Shown: positions 23,821 to 36,311 of the stretch, one piece after another | How positions within the stretch are numbered: position 1 is the first letter of the stretch | How the letters are laid out: every line of letters begins with the position of its first letter | DNA from: Calliopsis andreniformis | Taxonomy: Eukaryota > Arthropoda > Insecta > Hymenoptera > Andrenidae | Assembly: GCF_051401765.1 (NCBI RefSeq) | Contig: NC_135066.1 | Location: forward strand, 21,641,501 to 21,705,500 | DNA: 64,000 nt | Direction: 5' to 3' | Notes under the pieces: generated by a model | The model's database searches: none | What the model was told of the DNA's origin: nothing | Seen by the model: the letters and a program-made list of their open reading frames with translations, nothing else | Translations under genes and position numbers: made by a program

Positions 23821-24805
23821 CTGAAAAATAATAAAAAATATGCACAATTCGTAACTTTTACACGTTTGTAGAGAATGAAACATATTTTACTGATCAAGGA
23901 ATCACTTCTTATCAGTGTTGAATGAATAATAAAAAGTTGTAGTCGAATCAAAGTTTCAGACTTTGTTTAAGAAACTAAAGTAATTCATTATTCAAATTTG
24001 CTTTTATATACTGTAGTTTATTTATTTCTCGTGAAATTTTAACAAACAAATAATTGAAACGTTCATAAAAGTAAGAATCTATATCAGATTTTATGATATT
24101 TTTAAAAACACTAATTTTGGCGGTCGAAAATGAGACTCAGAACATAATGGAGTTTTTTGGTTATAAAACCTATAACATATTGGAAAAGTATAAAAGATAC
24201 TAAAATATTCTTTTGCTTTCCTGGAGAAACAAAAATTTATAAGCGCCGTTTCTATTATGAGCTCCTTAATTTAGAATAGTATCGTTAGACGTTGTTTACT
24301 ATTATGTTGCAGATGTTACACATAGATTATGTACTACAAATATGAAAAGTAAGCCAAAAGTCATTTTTTGTTCTCTTTTGTCGCAAATAGTGATTAGGAA
24401 ATTATTGGTCAGTTGAAATATTTTTTTTTCTTAAATCGAAGATTCCATTTTTTAATTTCATAGATATGGAAAATCCTTTTCGACCATTCACAAACTTCAA
24501 TTCTTTCAACAACACTTATTTCTATTTAAGTTAATGCATCATGTGATTCTTTTCATCAAGTGGCACGGTATACTTGGCCACGACGCCAAGTACACAACGT
24601 GTTCCAAAATAATGGGACAATCCAAAACATGCTTATTGTACATGCAAAAAGAAATTAAAAAGTCCCACGCCACTTTTCAATTTGAGGCTTAGTTTCCAAG
24701 ATATTAGCAGTTGAAAATTGGAAGATTGACTTCCGGAGCGAGCTTCTTAACCTTTTCACTACGAACGGTGACTATAGTCACCCAACGCCCGACGTGTTAA
24801 AATTT
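23821..24805. other. Presumed intron; start of a repeat near 24590
   Basis: Nothing coding is recognised. From about 24590 the wording (GTTCCAAAATAATGGGAC and following) looks like the margin of a dispersed element that leads into the hairpin at 24806. Confidence 0.4.
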
Positions 24806-25076
24806 TTGACCAGATGTGTCCAGCGATGTCTAAATTTTTTCACAGATGTAGCCCACGTGCAATTACGGACGATTAAGTCCGGCTTTCGCTAGTATCAAAG
24901 CTGTCCTTTATACCGTACATTATTACAGCATAGTGGTTTGTTGTTAGTTAATTAGAAGTTTCAGCGTATTAAGGACGGCTTTGATACTAGCAAAAACCAG
25001 ACTTAAACGTCCATAGTTGCAGGTGGGCTACATCCGTGAAAAAATTTAGACATCGCTGGACAAATCTGGTCAGTTG
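24806..25076. mobile_element. Hairpin MITE
   Basis: The left arm (about 24806-24920) and right arm (about 24966-25076) are inverted copies. Mirrored words include GACCAGATGTGTCCAGCGATG, GGGCTACATC and AGTATCAAAGC. The loop is about 45 bp. No coding potential. Exact ends and target duplication were not fixed. Confidence 0.8.
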
Positions 25077-25079
25077 GTT

Positions 25080-26670
25080 TGGAGTGATTCATCTGGACCC
25101 TCCATATTCTCTCACAGGCATTACAGTTTCTTTATCATATACGTGGTAGAAATTTCTTCTATTATCCGAAATCATGACTTTCAGTTTATTACTTTTAGGA
25201 CAATAGAGTTATTTTTTTGACATATCGTAAAACATTTCGGGAGAGTTTTGTTTGAAAATAAGAAAAAGTATTGACCTAAATAAGTTACTGATAACTGCGT
25301 ACTTTGCAACTCTTCAATTCCTGTTCTTTTGATGACTAGCATCATTGGATATTACTAACTGTAGCATAAGCAATGATTTTCATAAATTAATACCTTATCA
25401 TAAAAATGAAGACCTACACCATAGGGTGAAACATGATTTTCGTATAGCATGTGCAAGTAGCGTCAAAAATATTTTTCATGGAAGACACGCAGCAGCGGTA
25501 GAAATAAGATTAAAAGTGATATTTTTTGGGACTACAATAGTAGCAATATTTTGGCAGAAGATTAAATTTTTGTGCTTAGCGTTTTTAAATGATTTTGATA
25601 GATTTGTTTACCCTAGGCGTTTTCAAAATGATTGACGCTTTGTGGTAGATTCTTCAAGGGATCGCATATACTTGACGGATTTTTGTTTACTTTTTTAAGG
25701 TATTTGGAGGGTAAGATTTATTTCTGCAGTAATGTGCATCAACTTTTAACTCGCTTAAAGTATCCGATTTATCAAAATGTTAATTATTAATAGTTTGTTC
25801 GCTTTATAATTAACATTCTAATATATAATACGGACTGAATTTAACATTACAAATAATGTTAAAATTACTCCAAAATTGTCCCTGACTGGAAATAATTTAA
25901 CAGCTGTTTCTGGAGTAACTTTTCACAATTCTTATATTCTACTAACATGTGTACCTATCTGTTATAAACTTTTTGAGTTAAAATTGTTTTTGGGAAAGAA
26001 AAAAATGCAATAATTATTGCATAAAAAGTATACGGTTTTTTAGAATGAAAAAGTGATTTTTGACCCACTCTATACAAAGTGTTACAGAAATTGTAACATC
26101 CTGTTTAATACTGAAACTATTTCATTGCCCTATTCATTTAAACTATTCACTCAGTATTAATAACAGATACCAGCTAGGAGAATTATTTCTTGGATCTTTT
26201 GATATTTAGAAGATGTTAAATGGTTCAGAAATTTTTGTTGTTGCTTGTTTACTATTCATAATGCATAATCGAGTAAACATTTGCTTATGATTAATCACTA
26301 AAGATGAATTATTTCTAATACAATTAATATTCGCATGTATTATACTCTTATAATAAGGAACCCATTACAAGTTGAAAACGTAAAATTGTTCAAAGATTGG
26401 AAAAATATTTCTATTTCACAATTATTTAATTAAAGTATTACATTATTGTATTCAAAAGTTTATATCTTAAATTTATACATGTGTATCAGAAGATACTTTG
26501 TGTAATTAACATCTATACAGACATCTATACAGACATTGTACGAACGTAAATGAAAATTATATCATTACAAAGTTTGTGCTTGGTAAGTTAGATGGTTCAT
26601 ATGCATTTTACAACTATTGAAAAATTATTCAGCAAAAATTTCTTAAATCGAATCGTGATAAGGTATTATT
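25080..26670. other. No recognised gene
   Basis: Very AT-rich. A 96-codon plus-strand frame at 25345-25635 (ITNCSISNDFHKLIPYHKN near the start) has no family resemblance. It could be chance or part of an old insertion. Confidence 0.4.
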
Positions 26671-27143
26671 CCAGATAGCACACGTCTTGAAGACGTCTAT
26701 TTTATGTTCATTTTATGCCTAAACGTCTTACGACATAATTTAGACGTCGTAAAAACATCCAAGAGCGTACATCTTAAAGACTTGCAAAGTTTACGTCCAT
26801 AAAACGTCTTAAAGACACACTACATGGACGTCCTAAAGACTTACGCTTTTAGACGTCTTAAAAACGTATAATTTTTGTCTGAACGTCTTATATACGTAAT
26901 TTGGACGTCCTTAAAATGTCTTACAAATGTTTCTTAATACGTCCTAAAGACATACTGATTTGTAACATCGGACGTTTCAGAGACGTTTTTTGGACACTTT
27001 TAGGACATTAGTAGATGTTTTTAAGACGTTTTTAAGACGTATTAAAGACATCCAGTTTTTAAAACGTCTAAATTATTTCGAAAGACGTTCAGACATAAAA
27101 TGAACATAAAATAGACGTCTTCAAGACGTCGTATGCTATCTGG
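26671..27143. mobile_element. MITE built of GACGT/ACGTC units, 47-bp inverted ends
   Basis: The ends are CCAGATAGCACACGTCTTG and the inverted CAAGACGTCGTATGCTATC TGG, with about 47 bp of terminal inverted repeat including TAAAATGAACATAAAA and its mirror. The interior holds well over a dozen ACGTCT/AGACGT words spaced 10-40 bp apart, often as AAGACGTCTT-like palindromes. It is non-coding. A solo end of the same family lies at 45403-45438. Confidence 0.85.
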
Positions 27144-27490
27144 GTATACCCATATGGCACAGAGATGTCTTGAAAATGTTTTAAAGACATCTAGTAAAGT
27201 CCTAAAAACGTTCAAGAAACATCTGTGAGTCGTCCGATGTACAAATGAGTATGTCTTTAGGACGTTTTAAAAGACATTTATAAGACGTCTTAAAGACGTT
27301 CAAATTACGTTTATAAGACATTTAGACAAAAAATAGATGTCTTTACGATATTGAAAAGCATAGGTCTTCAAGACGTCCTTGGAGTGTGTTTTTAAGACGT
27401 TTTATAGATGTAAATTTCGTAACTCTTTAAGACGTATGCTGTAGCATACTCTTAACTCTTTAATACGTCCAAATTATATCGCAACATGTT
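27144..27490. repeat. Diverged second array of ACGTCT units
   Basis: Immediately follows the MITE and uses the same words (AAGACGT, GGACGTT, AGATGTCTT) with more decay. It may be a second, end-less copy or an extension of the same element. Confidence 0.65.
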
Positions 27491-27842
27491 CAGGCATAAA
27501 ATAACTACTTAAATGTTTCATATTGATATGGAAAATAACGAAAGTCCCTACAATATACCAAGCTTGCCGAATAAGTATTTAAACCGTGCCCAGAGGACAC
27601 CGAGTAAAAAATGTGAGTCTGCGAGCTAAACTTTGGTTTCTATTACTGAGATCGTCACGGAAAAAGGACGGGGAAGTTCGCGGACGATCTCTCCGACACC
27701 AATCATATGCTGGTGAGTGTGAGGGGTTCTCACTTCAGTTCGGATAGCAGTTTGTGGATCTCCGTTTCGGGCGACCAGGTCGAATTTTGATACCGACGAT
27801 TGTGAATTTCGAACGGAACTATACACACACATATGCACTGTA
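27491..27842. other. No recognised gene
   Basis: Composition rises in GC toward 27840, so this may be margin of the GC-rich repeat that follows. Confidence 0.35.
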
Positions 27843-28740
27843 ACGTTGTACCAGTGCATGTCATAAAACCGAATCTTTCCTGGGGCAGGGGCGGCCTTTA
27901 GTGCGTATCAATAGGAGTATTACACCAAACTAACATCTATTTTTACGTACGGAAGTCAAGCGTCAACGGATATCTCGGTGACAGCAATGTAGCCATTGCC
28001 AGAAGAGAGCCAACTGCCCAGAAATGGAAGTAGCAGAGGATATGTTACGGTAGGTCTTTGGATTGGAGAGTAGCTTAGGTACCTGCCACTCCAGGATTAC
28101 TGCGTCCAGGGAGTGAGGCGATGTCTCAAGGATAAGGAAGAGGCTGTTGTTGCCCGTCGAGCAGAATCACAAGAAAACGCCGACGAGATGACTGCACCAC
28201 GGTTCTAGGGGACCTGCCAAGTCAAGGTATCCAACCGACGTCACTCAAGGAGGGTCTCCTCGGTCAGTATTCCGGGGGAGAAGTCCTTAAGGTGGAGGCG
28301 CTAGGGCCCAGTCACAGGCGCCACATCGCTAGTAGATGGCGGTGGAGGAAATCTGAAGGCTTAGAGGACCTGCGTCTCTTGATCACGACCGTGAGAAATG
28401 CCCTAATCATCGATCGATATCGATCTGTCGTCGTAATGAATTGGCTGCGATGTCACACGAACCGCGCGGTCCAATCATGAAAGTGATAAGAAAACGCCGC
28501 GTAACGAGATCCTGCTGCGAGCAGCGATCTCATCCTTCTTCTGGCGAGGGATGTCACTGAGACCACAGGTACGTTAATAGTTTCCCTACTTCTTCCCCCG
28601 TGTATCATAAATTCAAGAATATCGTGTGCGAAAACTGCGTATTCTCGGACTCCTGGTAATCGCTTAAGTCCGGGTGACAGAAGGAAAGCGATTTCGCGTG
28701 AGGATTACCTACGGCCTGAAGACTACGACACAAGTCGAGT
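27843..28740 (+). mobile_element. GC-rich dispersed repeat, copy 1 of second family
   Basis: Collinear with about 61350-62490. Shared landmarks in order are CCAGTGC, GGCCTTTAGTG, GGGGAGAAGTCCTTA, GATCCTGCTGC followed by GCAGCGAT, GGACTCCTGG/CAGACTCCTGG and TTCGCGTG. Both copies are GC-rich in an AT-rich genome and in the same orientation. I found no shared long reading frame. An LTR or untranslated part of an LTR retrotransposon is the best guess. Confidence 0.65.
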
Positions 28741-30825
28741 TTGCGGTCATGTGCGAAATTTGGTTACCTAAAAATGATTAATAGTCAAAACTCTTCAAAT
28801 TGACACGTAGTTACAGTTAAATGCAAAAGTTAAGAGATCGATTGGTTTTAGTTTAAGCCAACATAAAGCAATCGTTTTTACAGCATCCTCGAATATTCGA
28901 AAACAGTATGACAAATAAATCCTTAGACTTTACGTTTTTATTGTCTACGATATGATCTAACGCCGAACCTTTTCTCATACATTTAGAGTACTCTTTACCA
29001 TCCTTCACCTTCAGAAATACCATCCTGTCTTAATGTTGGACACTTATAAACTGTATTATTGTATAGAACATGCTTTCCGCTTGAAATAGGCGGAAAAGCA
29101 GGTACACGAGTACTGGAGTGTGAGACGTTAAGCAAAGCGAAGTACAAAATAGTATTTTCCATATCATGTATGCACATTTCCAGTCTCTACTACCGAACAT
29201 ACCGGTTTCAATGTTTAAAAATTCGGAATTAGTCAATCACTATGTTTGTACTCGGAAGAGGGTAAGCCGGAATAAAGCACGTTGAGAAGTCACAAAACAA
29301 ACTTTTACTTTATTCTAACGAGATCCAAAATGCAAAGACGCGACATATACAGTAGATGATTAGGATCTAACCGCTCCGCGATCGATCCGTTCAATTCGGC
29401 AGTGTAGCGGTGGGGGGACTCATCGCAGGTGGGGCCGATAGGCAGTGCGTCGATCACCGGCGATAAGGACGAGACGTGAGGTTACCGACCGGTGCCGAAA
29501 CACACTACAAGATTGAATGCTACTCTGCGTCCTTTTAATGTTTTTTGTGAAGTGTGATGAGACCACTTGGCACAAGTGTAAACTTCGGCTCAAGTATCGG
29601 CGGTATCACAGGTCTCATCTGTTTAAGAAAGGATAAAATGTATCGTGCTTATTCACTTACTCTTAGAGAAATCGTCCTACTCTGACGATCCAAGATCATT
29701 GAGATCAGCGTGGCTTAATACGGACGGAACGGAGTCTACGAAACATCGTTCCGAAACTCGATGCGAATACTATTGTAATGTTAATGTTAATGAGTTCGTC
29801 CAGGACCTTTCCGTCTGCTACGCTCAAGCATTCCGTGACCATTTCTTGTACAGTCATTCTCTCGTCAGTGAACTCAGAGGCAGTGCCGCCGCCTAAACAA
29901 CACGACTATAAACCCGTGTTCATATACTCGATCTGTCGATGTGTCTTTATTAGTACTTAAATAGCAGATATCGTCCCAAACCCAAAACTGCTATGTGCAT
30001 ATATGTGCGAACTGCAAGCGAGGGTCCCTCACTGAAGCATCGAGAAAAGAAAAAGAAATCGTTGCGAAATGTTCCGAATTTCTAGCGAGGAAATTTCGCA
30101 TGGAAGTTTATATGCACTCATGTTTTTGAAAATTTTTCCTACAGAAAATGTCAAAACTGGTTTCTTCTGGATCTCGTTCTGCTGGGGTTCCTGATGCAAC
30201 AGTAACTTTTTACCTACGAATAATCTGACTGTCGTTTATAAATTTCCACATCTGACAAATTTCGCTGTAAACATAATCTTCTGTGTTTTCATCAAGCAAT
30301 GTGCCTCTTCCGGTCATAATCATGAAAGGATAGTTATTGCACTGCAGTCAGTAATAGTACACGAACTGACACTCAGTTCGGACACCAATTTTTGTTCCCG
30401 ACTCACGAAACAATATGGTCGTAAACTAACGGTATCTGCAAAGCACTCCGACGATATCATTATCGCTAATCCGGAGTATCATTCTTTCTCCCCAAACTTT
30501 CCGGTACCTTTTTAACCTCAGAAACAGATTTCCTCCTCTAGCAGAGTGAACAAGGAAAATTCTTCTCCTTCAGGTCAATAGCCAATAACTATATATTTTC
30601 TTATCAACGTCCAAAACCAGTAAAACGCACTTCGGAAGAACGCATCAAAACTATTTGAATCGTTCAACGAAGCATATCGTTTCATGGCCACCGACAAATT
30701 CGACGAAATATTTATATTGTCCACAGAAATTAAAACACAGTGACATAGTCAGACTCGCGGGTTCGTACAAGAGTGTGGTTGTTGGGCGGTTATCGTGTAA
30801 TTGCGACTTGTAATATTTGTGTAAA
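28741..30825. other. No recognised gene; GC-richer patch at 29330-29600
   Basis: A GC-rich patch near 29330-29600 and a TTTACTTTATT tract (AATAAAG on the minus strand near 29307) could be a degraded LTR in antisense, but no partner copy is in the window. Other frames are short with no resemblance. Confidence 0.35.
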
Positions 30826-31950
30826 ATGTATACCACAGAACAACGCGTTTTTATAGTACGAGAATATTATAGGAACGGTTCTGTGATAGAGTGCAGAAGA
30901 ACATTTTGTTAGGAAATTGAGGTAAGCAAATGGCTAAGACAGGCCACGTGCTTTTTGTCAACGCGCTTTCGCCATCCGCAGTCAAGTAAGGTACCTCTGA
31001 GGGTACCATAAACATAGAAAGAGACAATACTGACGAAGGCGTCCTCACAGCTAACGGACGGTCAAAAGACCATTCTTGTACTGACTTTCGTCGTGTAAAG
31101 TAAACGTGCAGTCTTGAAAATGCCTTGTGTCTTTATTCGAAAAAATTCCCTGATTGCGTCTTACAATTTCAAGAAACGTTTAGTGAAACAATACCATGCA
31201 AGTCCTATATATTGCAATTAATTAAGAAATTTGACACCACCGGTAGTGTCCTAAGCCAACACGATGTAGCTGAAAAATGCCTGAAGGGACCGTGTAAACT
31301 GTAAAAGACCGGTTGTTAAAAACTCCGTCGATATCGCTAAGAAAATTGTCGCAACAACTGGAACTTCCGTATTTGGTGTACCAACGGGATGCTAAAAAAG
31401 CTTATTTTAACGCATATTAAGAGTTCACAGTTCAGGAGTTGCTATCACTAGATAATGCCAAGCATGTCTAGAATTTTTTTTTCGTTTCGGTGCTTCATGC
31501 TGGAAAATTCAGGTGTATTAAATGTAACATAGTTTACAGATGAAGCATAGATTCACCTATTGGTATATATGAATTCCCGAAACACCCGTATATGAGCAGG
31601 AGAAGACCCACATCATGTGCTTCCAGAACCACTACATTTGCAACAACTTGGAGTATGGTATGCTGTGTCACGCCGAAGGATCATTGAGTTAATATTTTTC
31701 AACACAACATTAAATTCGCAAACATATATTAATGTGCTATTTAACGATTTTGTGAATCAGGTTACCGACGATGAGTTAACGGTAGGCTGCTTTGAGTAAG
31801 ATGAAGCAACATCTCACACGTTTGCAGCAACTTGGGAGGAATAGACACATCTTTTGATAATAGAGTCATTTACGAAAATGTCTGGCCACCAAGATCACCA
31901 GATATAACACCACCTGATTTTCTCTAGTGCAGATATCTTAAAACAGGCTT
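30826..31950 (+). pseudogene. IS630/mariner-superfamily transposase relic
   Basis: Starts at ATG 30826 with YTTEQRVFIVREYYRNGS, the usual helix-turn-helix opening of an insect transposase family. A second N-terminal-like block, KKFDTTGSV, is near 31220. The catalytic part is recognisable in 31530-31950: FTDEA (first Asp), then PLHLQQLGVWYAVSRRRI, TYINVLFNDFVNQVTDDE, a degraded form of the second Asp block, and SPDITPPDFL in pieces at the end. Many stops and frameshifts break it. Last block positions fit a DDE/D enzyme cut short near 31950. No paired terminal repeats were identified. Confidence 0.82.
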
Positions 31951-32767
31951 CGGAATTAACTGCTCTTTTCGGCCGATTTTCGAAGGCAACGTCTCCTTTC
32001 TCCCTCGCATGTTACTTCTCTCCGCGGCGGCCCTAGTGCTCGGAAGGCCTCAGGTGCGTGCCACAATAATCGCGTGTCAGGGGATACCACTCACAAAAAA
32101 AAAAACGGATCAACAATAGTACCTCAGGGGTGATGTGCAAATCTATTGATATAAGTGTCGTCGTCCTAATGCGCTACGCGCCTAAAACCAAGACTTTAAA
32201 TGGTAAGAACCGACCCATCAGTTTGTACACTTTACACCTACGTTTTTGGAATATTTAATATAAATATTAAGTATTTTTGAAAAGTAAATATTACACAGCA
32301 TCATAGATGCATCGTTGCATTAAAACTTGGTTGTAATAAACATATTACATCGATCGATGTCATATATGTTAGAGGGGCGTCATAGAATAAATCCGGATGA
32401 AGTGTTGTACAATTCGTTAATTTAATTCTTGTTTTGAGTGAAATAAATTCGTGTAGTGCACAGTTAGGACGATAAATAATTGTCAAATAGTTAAAAGTTG
32501 ATGTGGGGAGAGAGAGAGAAAGAGGGGGGATACATGATTTTACAGCCGACAATGCGTTTGCCCTCGAAAACTTTATTAACGTGTGGGAAACAAGTCTAAT
32601 TTTATTTCGGTGACAACATTTTAAGCAATATATTTCTGCTTTGCATTCATTGCTGCAGGTAATATCAGAGGAATTCACACCTAATTAAACCTAACAAATT
32701 ATCCATGCTTCTCATCAACGTACCATCATACATGGTGTTGACGACACAGAGGTCTAAGGACTGGTTT
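31951..32767. other. No recognised gene
   Basis: Includes a GC-rich stretch at 31960-32060 and a 125-codon minus-strand frame at 32301-32678 with no family match. GAGA-rich simple sequence occurs at about 32508-32528. Confidence 0.4.
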
Positions 32768-32903
32768 TATTTTGTGTGATTATTACAAGTGTCGTTTGTG
32801 TTAATTAGCTGTATCGTTATGATTAGTTTATATTTTGTGTGATTATTACAAGTTTCGTTTGTGTTAATTATCTGTATCGTTATGATTAGTTTATATTTTG
32901 TGT
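32768..32903. repeat. 63-bp tandem duplication (2.2 copies)
   Basis: Units 32768-32830 and 32831-32893 differ at about two positions, followed by a 10-base partial third copy. The unit starts TATTTTGTGTGATTATTACA. The high similarity means it is young. Confidence 0.95.
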
Positions 32904-34134
32904 TAAGTTCTGAGATTGTTACGATATATATGTAATCATTGTTGTCGTTATTATTAACACTGCGTTGCGTTGTACCAATGGTTGCATTATGTTCAGCCCT
33001 ATAATTGTATAGTATTATTGAAGTCTGACCCGGGGTAGGGGAAGTAGAATAAGGCGCACCGCGGGGTCAGAATAGGGGCTTTTACTTTGAGAGAGGCACG
33101 GGTGACTGACGGAACGGTCTGGAAACGGGGGCTCGTGTCTTCTTGACGTTTTTCGGGCGTGGACAGTGGTTGAACATAGCAGAGTCGTGTTAATGCTCCG
33201 ATCAGAGCAACCTTGTGCCAAGTAACACGACTCGGTGTAATCGCTCGATGGCAAGAGCTCATATCTTGGGAGAACATTCAGGGTCTTCTCCTGAGGCGCG
33301 TTTATGCTCGGTTAGGAGCAAATAGTGCCAACAAACGCGTCTCAGCAACCAGCTACCCGATGGCAAGGGTCCCTAGGAAAGACAAGCAACTGGGAAAGGT
33401 TCCAATGGATAAAACGGGTGCAGCCACTGTCCGCTGATCTTACCGTAAGCGGGAAAGAGTTAAGACGACCGTTTATAACTAAGCGCGGGTATGACCTATG
33501 AAAATTAGAGTTCCATCGGGTCACTCCTGTCTCTGTTCAACGTTTAATAAATCGGCCATAACCAGTGAAAGTGTACTATAAGAATCCTAAGAAATGGTGT
33601 CTGAGAGTATAACCCCTCCATTCGAAATTCGGTCGTACCATGCCGTAGTGGGAATGCCTGGCATTGTAACCCTACGGTGATGCGGTCCGGTACACATGGT
33701 CTTGAATTATTAGAACGAAACAGTGCATGCTGATTAGGCAGACCGTGTGCACATGCCTACTTTGACCACCTTGGACTGTTCTTCTTCACTCCACATACTA
33801 CATTTTTACTTGTCTTCATACCTTGGCTGGCTGAATTAGCGAGAACGGACTCAACTAGACGCGAATTGTCTAGTAGGGCTGCGAGCCACGTACAGTCAGT
33901 CACTAGTTCGTGTAGGTCACAAATTAACCACTGGGTTTGTTACTCGCCAAAGCATTTGTGATGTTAATAAATCGTACTGGTAATGAGAGGCACAAGAAGC
34001 CACGGTTAATAGATTTATCACGAGACAGAAATTTAAAGCATTTCTCATAGCTAATTTTATTATTTTGTTTAGGTTGTCAATATCAAATTGGTAATCGTGA
34101 TAAGGAGAAATCAAAAAGTGCGGTAGTCGCGATC
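32904..34134. other. GC-richer unrecognised block at 33020-33560
   Basis: Several overlapping frames exist at 32999-33524 only because stop codons are rarer in GC-rich sequence. The composition change suggests an inserted element, probably another LTR-like repeat, but no second copy is in the window. Confidence 0.35.
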
Positions 34135-34591
34135 CGACTTGCTGTGCTCGAGTCTTTTACAAGAAACTCAAAATCTCTATATTATTGCGCAATTTCTCTT
34201 AAATTATTAGGTGGAAAATTATGAAAAGATCAAGAACACGTTAACTATCGCGACACATATAGAATTTTTTCAGATTTTTAAATTAATTATCCAAGTAGTG
34301 AAAAATAAAAAACGAGGCAAAAGAATTTAAAAATGCCGATTTAGTAAAGTAATGCCATAGTAAAAAAAATAAAAAGTAATGCTTTTGTAGTTCCTCCGGA
34401 TTTTACGTTATTTTACTGTGTATCAAAACATTGAAAACTGTACAAGAATTCTTATTTCATAATGAATGAACGAAAATTGGACATATTAGTTGCAATAATC
34501 GGTAAAAAGTACGGAAACATTGATTTTTATTTTTTTTAATTATGACGGACCGAAGCAAAAAATGTTTAAATCAATTGAGATTAATAATATG
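34135..34591. mobile_element. Third copy (outer part) of the 54536-58196 palindrome family
   Basis: Closely matches 54740-55195 in the same orientation (for example CTCGAG, ACAAGAAACTCAAAAT, GCCATAGTAAAAAAAATAAA and GACGGACC). Only the outer arm is present. It is cut at 34591, where a 398-bp insert begins; about 17 bp of the family resume at 34996-35012 (ACTCTAATAATACGAGTAAT), and then another repeat starts. Confidence 0.85.
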
Positions 34592-34989
34592 TTAGCGTCA
34601 ATGTATTTTTAAGAGAGAATTTGGGACGGATGGCCGAATGGTGATTAGCCTTTACGTAAATTATGATAGGGTCTTAGTTTATGTGTGGCTGATCGAGGGT
34701 GCATGAGACTAAACAGTCCCATTGGCGATCGATGGCTGATGGCTACGTTGGGCCTCCCAGTTATCGGGTGTCGTGTGACTGTTTGGAAGAAGAGCGAGTG
34801 TTTGGAGAAGGCAAGCGGCCCGACGCCGTATTGCTAAACAATAAGGATATTGTTCCTAAAGGATCTTGCCACGGAGTGGGGAAGACGATGTCTTTTGGTA
34901 AGAGGACTGTGATGAACCCCACGGCACTTACTCCAGAACCGCAGCGCGATAAACCTCGTTAATTTGAACACGTCATTTCATTTCTAACA
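34592..34989. mobile_element. 398-bp insert with AATATG on both sides
   Basis: The sequence AATATG occurs at 34586-34591 and again at 34990-34995. The flanks are contiguous in the related copies at 55180-55200 and 57236-57256. This looks like an insertion with a 6-bp target duplication. The insert contains an 87-codon plus-strand frame (34699-34962) of unknown kind. The family is not recognised. Confidence 0.65.
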
Positions 34990-35012
34990 AATATGACTCT
35001 AATAATACGAGT

Positions 35013-36063
35013 AATGCTACGTTGTCCATGGAGGAGCGGCTTTCCAACGGACGAAAAGGTGGGGGTTCGTGTAGCGTGCGGTTAAGTAGTTGAAATCCAA
35101 GGCTTATATCTCTCTTAACAATAATTTATTTAATATACCTTAATCCAATCCTAACGTTAACACAATATTGGTATCTATTCTAATATGGTTGAATACTAAT
35201 AAAATCATAAAATAATATGAGGTTATATTATGTGTGATTATATAAATGTGAGGTTATATTGAACGTGATTACAATTATCTACCAGTTATCTCGATAACGC
35301 AAGGGTTATGCAAATACTTTATATATCGTTAACCGAGGGTTAGGTTATGTGATATTATTCGCTGCAGAGGATCCTCTATACAAGGCGCAATGTGTTGTGT
35401 ATGTGTCTGCAATAGGTCCTGTCTCATATACCCTGGTCGCTGTCAAAGTTATAGGTGGCTATAACCTCAGAGCGATCTCAAGATTCCATGAAACATATAA
35501 TCTTTGCCTAATTGTCTAAGCATCCGTAAACCCTTCGTTATCTTTCCTACATCAGTCGCTACCCTGGAGAAAAGACTCTTCAGGAGCGGTCTTAGAAATG
35601 TGTCCGACTAGGAATGGCTTCTAGCGCTTGTTGGCAAGCGATTCGTCTACTTCTGGCAAGCACGAACTCTATATTAAAGGAGCATCAACTAGTATTTGGT
35701 AGAACGGTCGCTACCTCTAAAGGAGCGGTCTCGATCTATTAGTATATCAACTTCCTCCAAGATGTCGCCCGTACTGCACTTCACTTCGTAGTGCACCTGT
35801 CATAAGGTTACTTCAGACTGAACCTGTAAAGGAGCATCAAATACTCTTGATCGCTGGAAAACGGTCGCTACCTCTAGAGGAGCAGTCTCGATCTCACTAG
35901 ATGAGTATATCAGCTGTCTCCAAGATCTTCGTCTGTTCGGAACCTGATGCCAGAGAGAAGTGTGTTTTGCTGCTTTCGCAGTTCCTTATATATCCGCTAG
36001 TCGGAGTTAGCGCATACGTAATGTCTTACATTCTAATGGCGGTCTTATTCTAATCGTGAATGA
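35013..36063 (+). mobile_element. LTR-like dispersed repeat, copy 1
   Basis: Collinear with 60286-61313. It starts near ACGTTGTCCATGGA and shares GAGCGGCTTTCCAA, GAGGTTATATT, GGTTAGGTTA, AGAACGGTCGCTACC, AGGAGCATCAA and CCAGAGAGAAGT. Runs of GGAGCGGTCT-like words repeat internally. Both copies are about 1.03-1.05 kb and plus-oriented. The second copy begins TGTAACG, fitting an LTR start. A gag-like relic lies just downstream of this copy. Confidence 0.75.
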
Positions 36064-36311
36064 AATCGGACGATATACGTTGTTTTTATGTTAACATATA
36101 ATTGGAACTTATAATATATGGTATAAAAATAAGGTACAAAAATATTAATTACTATTAAGATAATAGAATACGCGGTAATATAATAATAAGATATTAGAAG
36201 GGTAGAAATACAATGAGATAGAGAGAGATGGTAATAGATAGAGAGAGACAGTAATGGATAGAGTGAGATAGTAATGAATACAGTGAGAGGGGAGACCGTG
36301 GGTCGTTACAC
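36064..36311. repeat. AT-rich spacer with GATAGAGAGAGA microsatellite
   Basis: The purine-rich GATAGAGAGAGA/GATAGTAATG short tandem at about 36205-36290 contains several near-copies of one unit about 24 bp long. The rest is AT-rich spacer. Confidence 0.7.

Noticed and set aside
26671..27490. CRISPR-like array of short repeats
   Set aside because: The units are short palindromic words with irregular spacing inside inverted ends; it is a MITE in a eukaryotic genome.
32301..32678. 125-codon minus-strand open frame
   Set aside because: No family resemblance or domain; overlaps simple GAGA sequence; consistent with chance.
35340..35352. GGTTAGGTTA as telomere repeat
   Set aside because: Only isolated occurrences, within a dispersed LTR-like repeat; not a tandem telomeric array.
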